Assembly (NCBI GenBank): GCA_029255685.2
Contig: CM055314.2
Coordinates: 3,924,399-3,988,398 of the forward strand
Direction: 5' to 3'
From: Silene conica
Taxonomy: Eukaryota; Streptophyta; Magnoliopsida; Caryophyllales; Caryophyllaceae
Length of the DNA: 64,000 nucleotides
The notes beneath the pieces are model-generated. The model had not been told where the DNA came from. It made no database searches and was given only the letters and a program-made list of their open reading frames with translations. Both the position numbers and the translations under genes were made by a program. Numbering within the stretch: position 1 is the stretch's first letter; every line of letters starts with the position of its first letter. Positions 1 to 10,100 of the stretch are shown piece after piece.

Positions 1-2240
1 GCAACCTTCGAGAGCCAAAATTCACACTTCGAAAACTTTGCGAACCATTTCTGTCTACGCAGAATCCCTAGAATCAATCGAAGATGCTCAGCATGTTCCT
101 CATCGGTCTTCGAATATATCAAGATGTCATCGATAAACACCACAACACAAGTGTCAAGATACTCACTGAAGGTACGGTTCATCTGATCCATAAAAATAGC
201 CGGTGCATTAGTCAACCCAAATGGCATAACTACAAACTCAAAATGCCCATATCTGGTACGAAAAGCAGTCTTCGCAATATCAGCCTCTCTCACTGGAATC
301 TGATGATAACCCGATCGAAGATCAATCTTAGAAAACCTCGAAGCACCTCTCAACTGATCGAACAAATCATCAATCCTAGGCAAAGGATATCTGTTCTTCA
401 CGGTCACTCGGTTCAGCTCTCTATAGTCAATGCACAGTCTCATGGAACCATCTTTCTTCTTAACGAACAACACAGGAGCACCCCACGGAGAAGCACTAGG
501 TCTAATGAAACCCTTCTCGATCATCTCTTCCAATTGCTGCTTCAACTCTTTCAACTCTAGCGGAGCCATACGGTAAGGAGCTTTAGAAATCGGTCCGGTA
601 CCTGGAACAAGCTCAATAGTAAACTCCACATCTCTCTCTGGCGGTATCCCTGGCAAGTCATCTGGGAACACATCTGGATACTCACGAACAATGGCTACAT
701 CCTCAAGCTTCGGTAGCGATGGCTTAGCAGCTGTAACATCACACAGGAAGGCTTGGCAACCCTTCCTAAGAAGATGAGAAGCTTTCATCGAAGAGATAAC
801 ACGAACACCCCTTTGAGGGCGAGTTCCCCTATAGGAAACACGAACTCCTGAAGAACTCCTCAAGCAGATTTTCTGGTCGCGACACTCGAAGCGAGCATGG
901 TATCGCGATAACCAATCCATACCGAGGATAATGTCAAACTCCTCGAGAGGGAATCTCAGTAAGTTCGCTGGAAATGTGGCTTGACCAATAATAATAGGAA
1001 CATCCCTATGGGACGAAGAGCATGAAAACACGTCTCCAGAAGGTAAGGAAATAGAAGTCTCCTCAACCAATGAAGACTCAAGAGCTAGACGATCGGCGAA
1101 CTGAGTCGATATAAATGATAAAGAAGCTCCAGTATCAAATAAAATAAGGCACTCAGCGCCAAGAACAGAAAAGATACCAGCAACAATATCTGGATGAGCC
1201 TCTGCCTCAGCCCTAGTCATCACAAAGATCTTCCCTTTCGGCTTTCCTCCCTTAGTTGCTGCAGCAGCAGTGGCAGCCTTGCCAAGTGCAGTGTTCCTCT
1301 CAGGACACTCATAAGACTTGTGCCCAAATCCATTGCAAGTATAGCACTTGAAAGCATTCTTGAAACAATCAAAACCCGGATGAGAAGGTTTACCACAACG
1401 GTGGCAAACACTAGGAGATGTGTCGGTGTGAACAAAGGTCTTAGCAACCGGAGCAGAGAACCTCTCAAAACGCTTCTTCTGAGAAGAAGGCGAAGAAGAA
1501 GAAGGAACAAATGGTCTCTTCCCCTGGTACACGGATCTCTGGTGAGGAGTCACACTAGAAGTAGCGGCACGAGTCTCAGCATCAATGGCACGAATAGAAC
1601 TCTCGGCCCAAATAGCATCATCGTACACCTCCACAAAAGAAGTAGAGTCACGACGAACCATACTCTCAATCCTCGGCCCTAGCTTCCCTCGGTAGAAATA
1701 CACCCTCTCCGCCTCATCACGAACAAATCTCGATGCAAAGTGAGCTAACTGGTTGAACTTGTCAGTAAACTCCTGAACGGTCATCTTGCCTTGCTTCAAA
1801 TCCATAAATTCTTTCAACCTCTGCGATCTCAACTCCTTGGGGTAGAACCTCGCCTCGAGCCTGTCTTTGAAAGCCTCCCAATCGAACATCGGGTCAAGAA
1901 CAGCGGTAGGTCCAGCCAACGCCCACCAACGGTCAGCCTCCAATGTTAGGAAGTGAGCGGCTAAACGCACTCTATCCTCCCTAACGACTGAGTACAAGGT
2001 GAAGCTCTTTTCCATCTCTCTGAACCACTCTGTGAGAGCTACTGGGTCAGCCTCGCCTCCGTAGGTCCTAACATGGCTTCGGGACATCTGAGAGGCAATC
2101 CAGGAAAAGCTACCCGGACGATTAGTCTCGCCACCCGGCGGTGGAGGAGGTGGAACATTCCCCGCTTGCTGTCTCTGAGTCTCAAGCAAATGCTGAATTG
2201 CTTGCAGCACAATGTTATCAGCAGTTCTAGGTCTCACCAT
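1..2240 (-). CDS. Gypsy gag-pol polyprotein, N-terminal 746 residues (runs off the window)
   Basis: The frame starts at ATG 2240 and stays open to base 1. A retrotransposon gag domain occupies roughly residues 60-200. Two zinc knuckles follow ([14 protein letters not shown] and [14 protein letters not shown], about bases 1315-1420). The aspartic protease signature [12 protein letters not shown] has its Asp codon at 1136-1134 (residue 369). Reverse transcriptase follows, with an LGMDWL motif, the [15 protein letters not shown] block, MPFGL and the catalytic [10 protein letters not shown] at about 140-112. The start ATG, the protease Asp and the RT Asp-Asp all fall in one frame, so there is no net frameshift over 2.1 kb. 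The product would be processed into capsid/nucleocapsid, protease and RT. RNase H and integrase would lie left of base 1. The small plus-strand frames here are antisense shadows. Confidence 0.9.
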   Translation of the reverse strand, partial: MVRPRTADNIVLQAIQHLLETQRQQAGNVPPPPPPGGETNRPGSFSWIASQMSRSHVRTYGGEADPVALTEWFREMEKSFTLYSVVREDRVRLAAHFLTLEADRWWALAGPTAVLDPMFDWEAFKDRLEARFYPKELRSQRLKEFMDLKQGKMTVQEFTDKFNQLAHFASRFVRDEAERVYFYRGKLGPRIESMVRRDSTSFVEVYDDAIWAESSIRAIDAETRAATSSVTPHQRSVYQGKRPFVPSSSSPSSQKKRFERFSAPVAKTFVHTDTSPSVCHRCGKPSHPGFDCFKNAFKCYTCNGFGHKSYECPERNTALGKAATAAAATKGGKPKGKIFVMTRAEAEAHPDIVAGIFSVLGAECLILFDTGASLSFISTQFADRLALESSLVEETSISLPSGDVFSCSSSHRDVPIIIGQATFPANLLRFPLEEFDIILGMDWLSRYHARFECRDQKICLRSSSGVRVSYRGTRPQRGVRVISSMKASHLLRKGCQAFLCDVTAAKPSLPKLEDVAIVREYPDVFPDDLPGIPPERDVEFTIELVPGTGPISKAPYRMAPLELKELKQQLEEMIEKGFIRPSASPWGAPVLFVKKKDGSMRLCIDYRELNRVTVKNRYPLPRIDDLFDQLRGASRFSKIDLRSGYHQIPVREADIAKTAFRTRYGHFEFVVMPFGLTNAPAIFMDQMNRTFSEYLDTCVVVFIDDILIYSKTDEEHAEHLRLILGILRRQKWFAKFSKCEFWLSKV

Positions 2241-2390
2241 CCTTTAAAAGAGAAAACAAGGATTAGCTTAGCAATTAGCAATCACAAATAGACTACAAAA
2301 TAAGTCCTTAGATCTACCCATCTCTCATTCATTATTTATTTATTTGGTCAAGTTAAGGTTGGGGTCACATGAGTGCGTCGGGAGCAATAA

Positions 2391-2403
2391 TGCTCTGATA
2401 CCA
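2391..2403 (-). other. Primer binding site, initiator tRNA-Met type
   Basis: The minus strand reads TGGTATCAGAGCA two bases inside the LTR end. This is the standard plant PBS complementary to the 3' end of initiator tRNA-Met, and it fixes the inner boundary of the LTR at 2406. Confidence 0.9.
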
Positions 2404-3136
2404 ACTGTAAAACCCCTCGCGAAAGCGGAAATATAAACACGTAAAAGTACTAAAAATGCAGCGGAATTAAAACTTTTTAGCAAACTAAACTAACATGCGA
2501 GAAGCTTTTAAACTGAAACTGGAAATAGAACTGATATAAATAACAATAGATAAGTAGCAGTTCTAAGTACGTAAATGAAATATATACACAGCCTGGGATG
2601 GAACATCCCTACAGGCACCAAAATGTAAACAACAAAAGTCTAAGAGTCTAGCTAAGTGTAAACGGGTAAGTCAACTGATGAATGGATCATCACTCGCTAG
2701 CTCTCCTGTAACCCCGATCTCCAACCCTGCATGTACCTACATACATGAAAACATGTACGCCACAATCAGTGGGGAGTGACTAGAGTTCTCCTAGCCACCT
2801 TTTGTGACAACACGTAACATATAAACAATACAGAACACTCCAACATATATCAACATGTGAAGCATAAACATCTCATCATCTTATCTCTTACTATCAAGCG
2901 ATTACAGTGCACGGCTCTTAACCAACTTCATAAACAAATAGGAAGGAGAGCCGGTTTCCCTACTGGTTACCCAGTCGGGGGGTCTTTCAATCCAATTATT
3001 TATGAAACCGAACTAAGAGTCATCCAATGCCTTGGATGATTAAACCACAACTTAACAGATATACATTTACTCATCATTAACCATGTCTATATCTGACACA
3101 TACCAACTCAAGGCAAGCAGATAGGATCAGTAAGTA

Positions 3137-3696
3137 AAAGGTTCAGCGGTCAACTTAAGACATAACCTAATACCAAATCGTTCAGCAAGTGTAAAGGTTC
3201 AGCGGTCAACTTAAGACATAACCTAAACACCAAATATCAGCAAGCAAGGACTCAGAGGCCAACTTAAGGCATAGACCCGCCAATCAGCAAGATACTAGAC
3301 TCAGCGGCCAACTTAAGGCATAGACTAGCATCCAAAAGCAAAGGACTCAGAGGCCAACTTAAGGCATGTCCCTTCACCACATCACAAGGTACTAAACTCA
3401 GAGGCCAGCTTAAGGCATGTTCTAGCACCAAACATCTGCACTCCGGGCAAGGTGTCAGTTCCTTAGCTATCCCGTCGTGCAGCTGCTCTACTCGTCAGAC
3501 TCAGAGGCCAACTTAAGGCATGTTCTGACGCGATCACTATCATACATGTCTGAACTCAGAGGCCAGCTTAAGGCATGTTCCAGACACGACAAACATACAC
3601 ATATAGGGCTCAGAGGCCAACTTAAGGCATATCCCCATATATGACAAACAACTCACGTATTAAGTTCAGAGGCCAGCTTAAGGCATAACTTAATAC
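3137..3696 (-). repeat. Array of ten hairpin units with conserved core and variable arms
   Basis: Ten units at about 3137, 3189, 3245, 3291, 3340, 3388, 3492, 3546, 3600 and 3657 share a core of the form GAGGCCAACTTAAGGCAT. The bases flanking the core differ from unit to unit but are complementary to each other within a unit. Examples are GTATTAAGTT with AACTTAATAC, CGTCAGAC with GTTCTGACG, GTCTGAAC with GTTCCAGAC, and GTGTAAAGGTT with AACCTAAACAC. The short inner stem also changes in step: GCC/GGC in most units, GTC/GAC in the first two. Arm and core lengths are constant, spacers are not. Confidence 0.8.
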
Positions 3697-3984
3697 GCAT
3701 CAATGCAATATCAACCAAAGTCTAAGAACTAAACACTAGTTCTACTTTTCTTATCCTCTAATCAACACTTAATTGACCTCGAGAACTAAGTTAAGGGAGA
3801 GCCGGTTTCCCTTTCGGTTGCCCGACCGGGGGGTCTCTATCCTCACTCCATTCCCGAACCCAATACAATGTTGCCCGTACACCGGGGACCTCAAACACAT
3901 GTCACAGGTATACAAAACGAGTTTCACTCAAAACCGATCAACCGTTTAAAAGTTACGATCGAAAAACAAATAAAAACCATCAGG

Positions 3985-4383
3985 GGTCCCCAGCCGGTCG
4001 GCAGGCAGCCGGTCGGCCGGCTGGTGACCTCTCCAATTTCCTTTTCTCTTTAAACCGAGAGAAAACCAAGAAAGGGTTCCCAGCCGGTCGGCAGGCAGCC
4101 GGTCGGCCGGCTGGGAAGACCTTTCCCAAAGCCTTCAACAAAACGCATCCAAACCCATAAGTACCCCCAGCCGGCTGGCAGGCGGCCGGTCTGCCGGCTG
4201 GGGCCCCTTCTACTTAGGTCCTTCGCAAGAAAACACAAGACAAGAATGACTACCAGCCGGTCGGCAGGCGGCCGGTCGGCCGGCTGGCAGTCCTAAGCCA
4301 ATTCTCTAATAAATTTCGAAAAACACACAATACGCTCTCCCAGCCGGTCGACCGGCGGCCGGTCGGTCGACCGGCTCAGAGAG
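3985..4383 (-). repeat. Array of five GC-rich hairpin units
   Basis: Units lie at 3985-4029, 4075-4123, 4163-4208, 4248-4292 and 4334-4383. All are built on CCAGCCGG ... CCGGCTGG around an interior of the type TCGGCAGGCAGCCGGTCGG. Outer arms differ but pair within each unit: GGTC with GACC, GACT with AGTC, GCTCTC with GAGAGC. In the fifth unit the inner arm AGCCGGTCGACCG is matched exactly by CGGTCGACCGGCT. Confidence 0.8.
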
Positions 4384-5333
4384 CCTGTTCACAATTTCGC
4401 GATTTTCCAGCCCTTCAAACTTCTTGCAATTCGACACCAAAACTCAAATAACATTACAATTAATGTTCACCCATCAATATAAATCACCAATTACTACTAT
4501 TCTATCAGCAAGTAAGTCCCATAACAATCCTCAAGTGACTATAACTTGTATCCGTCGCAAAATGAGAAAAACTGAAAATAAGCTTATGAACACATATCAA
4601 CATCTTAGAACATGATCTCTCCACATATTAAACATCCTAAACATGATACTAAGTTCCTTAAACTCAATACTTGCACAAAAATCAGAAACAAACAAGAGAA
4701 TCCATCAAATATGCTAATATACACATAAAGGCCGAGTTTCTCATTATCGTCACCTCTTAAGCTTATCCGGCTAAAGATCTTCCTCGAGTATGAAGCTATC
4801 AACGTCCGGGTTGTCAAGTCCTTCACCTACAACACGGAAAAAACCAGTTTAGGGGCGTAAAAACGGAATTATGCAAAACAGGCCGGATTTTCGAAGTGAA
4901 GAAATTGAGAAACCGAAGTGACGGATGACTTGGAAATTGCGCGAGGATTCCGAAAATGTACTTACTTTTGTGATTTGAAGGACGGATGATGAAGAATTTT
5001 ACAAAAGAAAGGGAGGTTTTATGGAGGTTTATGAAGATGTTATGTTTGCAGTGAAATGAAATGGTTGAAGGAGATGAATGTCGACATATTGGGGTTTAGG
5101 GGTTTTAAAGACTGTCCTTTCCGAGTAAATAAGATGGGTTGGATATTTACACGGTTATTCGAGTCGGATATTAAATGATGTCAAGTTGTATTCGTCTTAA
5201 GGACTTAAGGTTCTTAAGACGGATCTCACTAAATAAATTAAAGTCTTTCGAAATAAGTTACTAAATTATTATTTTATTATATAAAATAATTAAAACGCTT
5301 AAATTAAATTTTACGAAAATACGGGATGTTACA

Positions 5334-5577
5334 CCTTACCTCCACCGTCATCACAGCCGCCGCCGTCATCCCGTTATCTTGCTGACGTTTTTTATTAGTT
5401 ATTTTATAAATTAATTAAGTAATTTTGTATCTTTATTACTCAATTAGTTTATTTATAAATTAGTTAGAAATTTGATTCAGGATAGTGCTAATTAATATCA
5501 ATAATTAATTCACTGAGTCGATTTTGGAAAGGAAAAAGAGACACCATCACTAAACACATTAAAAAGAATTAAAATCA
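5334..5577. other. Short AT-rich intergenic stretch
   Basis: The sequence between the gypsy LTR and the next element. I see no gene or recognised repeat in it. Confidence 0.4.
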
Positions 5578-6747
5578 AGAGTAAATTAATAATTACTTCC
5601 TTCTATTTACCACTTTTTTAAAATAACTCTCTTTTAAAAAGTTTTTATTATTTTACTTCCATAAAAGTTACTCAGGTTATAAATTACACCCAAATGGGTT
5701 ATCCGGTGACGAAATCCGTCAAAATTCAATTTTTTTGTTTCCGTGGGTAATTTTTGGACGAAAATACCCCTCTACTATTTTATAATTACAGGCTTGCTTC
5801 TTCTTCATTCTCCCCATTCTACTTCTTCATTCATCCCTCTTGTTTTAATTACCCAATCTTTTCCTAATTAAGATACTGTTCATCTTCTTCAAGCCATTCC
5901 CTACAATATTACCACAACAATTAGGATTCAAACAACAAAAAATATAAGCATGTTGTATGATTTCAAACCCAGAAATTTGGGTTAAGGGCACATTAAATAG
6001 GGTTGTAAACCCCGGATTGAGACATAAAAACTCATAAATTAGGGTTTAAAATTTTTCAAAATCAGAAATTAAAAACCGTAATTTAGGGATGTCAAACCCA
6101 AAAATTAGGATTTCAACCGCAGCCTAGAATGGGGGATTTTTCAAAATCAGAAATTAAAAACCCTAATTTAGGAATATCAAACCCAGAAATTAGGGTTTCA
6201 AACTCAGAATTGGGGATTTTTCAAAATCAGAAATTAAAACCCTAATTTAAGGATTTCAAACCCAGAAATTAGGGTTTTAAACCCTGATTTGGGGATTTTT
6301 CAAAATCAGAAATTAAAAACCCCAATTTAGAGATTAATTTCACGGGTAAACAATTCAACTCTAAAAATGGTGAAGAAAACTTACAGCATGCAATGATTCT
6401 GAATCAACAATATTGAATTTAGGGGGAGAAACAGGATGAATCAACAATGTCGAATTTGGGGTGAAATTTGAATGTTCGAATTTAGGGTGAAATTTAGGGG
6501 TGAAATTTGAATGAAGGTGAAAATGTGGGAGATGAATGAAACAATAACTTTGAGAATGAAAAGAGTTAAGAATATGTTTTTAACGCAAGGGCAAAATGGT
6601 CATAAAATATAATTTTCCACCGGATAACCCATTTGGGTGTAATTTATAATCTGAGTAACTTTTATGGGAGTAAAATAATAAAAACTTTTTAAAAGGGAGT
6701 TATTTTAGAAAAGTGGTATATAGAAACGAGTAATTATTAATTTAACC
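5578..6747. mobile_element. Non-autonomous DNA transposon with ~130-bp terminal inverted repeats
   Basis: The first ~130 bases (5578-5709) and the last ~130 (6618-6747) are inverted copies with few differences; both arms share ACACCCAAATGGGTTATCCG and AAAAGTTTTTATTATTTTAC (given on one strand). There is no coding capacity. The interior holds about 3.5 copies of an ~80-bp tandem repeat at 5990-6335. Long TIRs suggest a MULE-type element, but I found no convincing target site duplication. Confidence 0.75.
5990..6335. repeat. ~80-bp tandem repeat inside the long-TIR element
   Basis: Copies begin with TTTTTCAAAATCAGAAATTA at about 6052, 6137, 6217 and 6295, so the period is 78-85 bp. Each contains words such as AAACCCTAATTTA and AAATTAGGGTTT, giving many scattered telomere-like CCCTAA/TTAGGG words. 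Confidence 0.75.
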
Positions 6748-6775
6748 CTATAACTCGACACAAAATTCTTATTTG

Positions 6776-6960
6776 CAACGACACTATCCGTCGCAAGCTT
6801 GTGACGGATACCGTTTTCTTTCACAAAATACCCACTTTTTCTCTCTCTCCAACACTATTCACGTGGTCCCTTTTCTTCACTAACTCATTTTGTATCCATT
6901 TTATCTCACAAAATATCCGTCACAAATGCTGACCCGTCGCAAGCAAGACTTACGAATAAC
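6776..6960. repeat. MITE-like repeat of the ATCCGTCACAA type
   Basis: Inverted motifs of the form CCGTCGCAAG ... TTGTGACGGATA and ATCCGTCACAAATGC occur at both ends of a C/T-rich core. Related sequence occurs at 17120-17160, 47137-47285, 50835-50935 and 61760-61950. It sits just upstream of the BCCP gene and may overlap its promoter. Confidence 0.4.
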
Positions 6961-7160
6961 TCGGAGGGAATACATGCTATCTAACGAGAATGAGCGCGTA
7001 TCCAAATGTAGATATTGTATCCAATCCAGAAATCCAATTTGCACCATCTTTTTTCCCTCTCTCCTACAGTCCTACAGTCCTACCCCAAATTTTGTTGGAA
7101 CAGCTAGTACAAGCTGTACAACCAAAGTATAACCACACGACAAATAAACAGCCAACAATA

Positions 7161-10100
7161 ATGTCGAGTTGCATTCCGACAGCCGTAGCTTCAGTTGCCG
7201 CCGTTGAAACCACCGCAGTATCAACAACCTCGATATCTCCGACACTCTCTCTTCGCCGTCGCCGCCACTTCTTCTCCTCTCACTCTCTCTCCTCTCACAC
7301 CTTCTCTCTTTCCTCTTCCTTCCCTAATCTTCGCCTCTTTTCTCAGGTTTCTCTTCTTTTCTTCTCTCTTTTTCATAATTTCATAATTTCATTACCTCAT
7401 TTACTTACTACTTTTAATTTAGATGTAACGCCTGTGCTGTTAGTTCGGTGTCGAATGTTTTAGATCGATACACAAATTACCCGTTTTAATCTTAACACGG
7501 ATACAAAGAGACTTGTTGTTATCAAATAAGACCGTTGTTTGTACTGCGTGCTATCATTAAATGAGCTGGTTAGGTGTAATATAAGTGGTTGTACGCCTTG
7601 CAGGGTAATAACTGTTATTCTGTTCATATGATCTTGTGTAAATTACTGGAGATGTTTTAGTTTAGGGTTAACACGGAGGTATTGTGGACAATAGGTCCCA
7701 CGATTGAATCCTCTCCCACTATTATAATGCCACTATTGCGCGCTCCGTTGAACCAAAAAAATGATCTAGTGTAAATTGATTTCTTATTGAGTTGTTCATG
7801 ACGATAGAAACGCGTAGGAAGCGCAGAAAATTAGGTGACGTAGGGTGCTACAAGTGTTTTGGTTGGATCAATGATAGGGTTGGGGAATTGGTGAAATATT
7901 GGTTGATTAATTTGGAATGCTATAGGAACTGAGGAGTAGGTTACAGACACATTTCAACTGCATTGTGGAAATTTGTTAATCGCCTATTGTGTTGTTAATC
8001 TAAGCTGTAAGATTGCCATGTAGTGTATAGTGACTTTGGTGTGAATTGTGATGGATGGTTACGTTGTGCATATGGCAAAACGATTTTTATTGAAGGCGGA
8101 GGGCATAACATTGGTTTGATAGGCATATTGGAAGCAAATAGAGGGGAGCAGTAAAGAATTTTCACTCCTCACATTTATTGACTCCACTGAATGTTTCTAA
8201 ACAAAGCATGGTGGATTTCGATATGTCCCCCTCCTCTATCCCCCCTTTTCCCTCTTCTAATCAAGTGTAGTGTAACTGTGACTGATGATACTGCTTGGTG
8301 ACTGTCACTGCAATCACAACCAATACCACATTTTTGAACCATGATTGGGGACGGTTGAAAAGCGGGTGACCTTAGTTTTAGGTGAGCGCGCCTTGGGTGC
8401 ACTCAAGCCCTATGCTGGATGAAGCATTTGTCAAACACATCTTGGTGCGCCTTACGTGCACCTTTCAGATAAGTGCAACTAGCAAGACGTGCACCTTTCT
8501 GATAATTGCAACTAGCAAGACGCACTACTATACATTTTTTCCATTTCGTTTTTTATTATGTTCTTCTCTTTGACACGGTATTCCTACCTTTTACCTCATG
8601 GTCCTCATCACATTTTGGCCCTTGTCAAAATCCATAAAAGGGTATTGTTTCACAAAATTGTATTCTCAAAATACAGGTTTGTTTGCAAAGATAGTATGCC
8701 TTGTGTCTGTGAGGTATGTGGCTTACCTTTATGTAGTGCGTCTCCACGTGCCTCACATATTCAAAAGGTAAGGATTTGGCCAAACGATACGTGAGTAAGA
8801 TCCCTTCAAGGCTTCAACTAAGAAAACCTTGTTCAAGAGCATGAAGTGCTAATCTGGGTCAGGGAGTGATATTTGTAGGGTGCAGTCGTCTTCAAAATCA
8901 ATAGAGCGATTTTCACAGGATGTGCAGGGTTATTTTGTAGAAGCTAAGAAGTATGGTTTGTTGTTTAAAAATTATAAACTAGTCCTTCGCGTAAAAAAAA
9001 TACTCCCTCTGTTTTGCTTACCTTTTATATTTTTTGTGAGGGGTATTTTAATCAAAGTTAAATAAATGATTGAGACGAAGGAAGTGTAAAATAGAAATTA
9101 ACTCTGGAAGTCTGATAGCTGGACTGATTACGGACCAAGATAAAACTCATGTATTAAGGCCTGTTATGATTTATGCCTTACAATTGACGCAGTCTAAAAG
9201 CCCATATACCTATTGTAGATTTTATCATACTTAGTCAAAACGCAACTGGATAAATGCTGAATATGTAACATTTCTGAGAAGGTGAACTTCTGCTGCTTCA
9301 TTGCTTTCAACCGTGATTCAGGCAAGAAAAATGTTCCTGTACTTGCTCTAGTGTGGGAAGAGATTAAGTGCATTGAAAGGGTTGTGTCTAACTGATTTAA
9401 GGGCCGGGTGTTTCGTTGGCTCTCTTGGAATGGATTGAAATGGATTTGCTCCATTGCAATGTTTGGTTGGAGTATTTTGGAATAGAGTTAGATACCCAAT
9501 GGATTCTAACTCCATTCCAACCCCCTGGGATCCCATACCCACCTGGCCACCTTCCCCCTTGGTATCAAACTTCATTCCTCCCTTCTACAATTTTAAGATG
9601 AAACCAAATAAGTTTATGAGGGAATGGATTTAGAACCCCATATCCATTCAATTCCATGCAATCGAACAAACAACCCCTAAGTGTTTGGTCATGTCCTGAA
9701 ACGCAGTGTAATGATCCCTGGAGAATGACTAACTTGGAGATTTCGATACCTCACATGTGTGCTTAATTAACTTTTGAACGCTTTCTACTTGCTGTCCTGT
9801 GACATTGCAGAACACACAGCAGGGTCTACGCACTGGTTCTGTTGCAGCTACAGCCCAGTTAAACAATGTAAGCTTCTTAAACTCTGTTGACCGAGCATCT
9901 TTCTTCAAGATTACTGTGCATTAATATCATTCAAAGACACTGTTACCTCAAGGCTAGCTTGGGTGGATCCTCAAGTGAAGCTGCATCTACACCTGAAGCA
10001 TCTGCACAGGAGATAAAGAATGGCAAGCCTTCAAGTGAGTCTGTCGGTACACAAGCGTCAGAGGAATCTATATCTGAATTCATTGCCCAAGTTGCTAGCC

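Larger units (their letters stand above)
1..5333 (-). mobile_element. Ty3/gypsy LTR retrotransposon, 5' half
   Basis: This is the 5' LTR, primer binding site, gag and most of protease-reverse transcriptase of a gypsy element lying on the minus strand; the rest of pol and the 3' LTR lie outside the window to the left. The LTR runs from 5333 down to 2406 and is followed by a PBS and an open gag-pol frame. Two CCHC zinc knuckles, a retropepsin DTGAS and an FIDD reverse transcriptase core are readable. The gag/RT style resembles chromoviruses of the Tekay/Del type, but the chromodomain that would prove it is outside the window. A 5-bp TSD would start at 5334 (CCTTA); its partner cannot be seen. 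Confidence 0.92.
2406..5333 (-). repeat. 5' LTR of the gypsy element (2928 bp)
   Basis: On the plus strand it begins TGTAAAACCCC next to the PBS and ends GGGATGTTACA, so it has TG...CA ends on both strands. It is long and mostly non-coding. It carries three families of hairpin-forming units: ten at 3137-3696, five GC-rich ones at 3985-4383, and two at 2941-2990 and 3789-3836. Small open frames inside it are not genes. A minus-strand TATATAT near 2578-2586 is a possible core promoter, but weak. Confidence 0.85.

Noticed and set aside
84..560. 158-codon plus-strand frame at the left edge
   Set aside because: Antisense to the reverse transcriptase frame of the gypsy element.
3137..3696. CRISPR-like array (conserved repeats of ~20 bp with variable spacers)
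   Set aside because: It lies in a plant LTR with a PBS and gag next to it. The variable parts pair with each other across each repeat and spacing is irregular, unlike CRISPR.
3868..4238. Small frames with RPTGRLPAGW-like repeats
   Set aside because: They translate the GC-rich hairpin units of the LTR; no protein family.
5990..6335. Interstitial telomere array
   Set aside because: CCCTAA words are scattered in an 80-bp repeat and never form a run of tandem heptamers.
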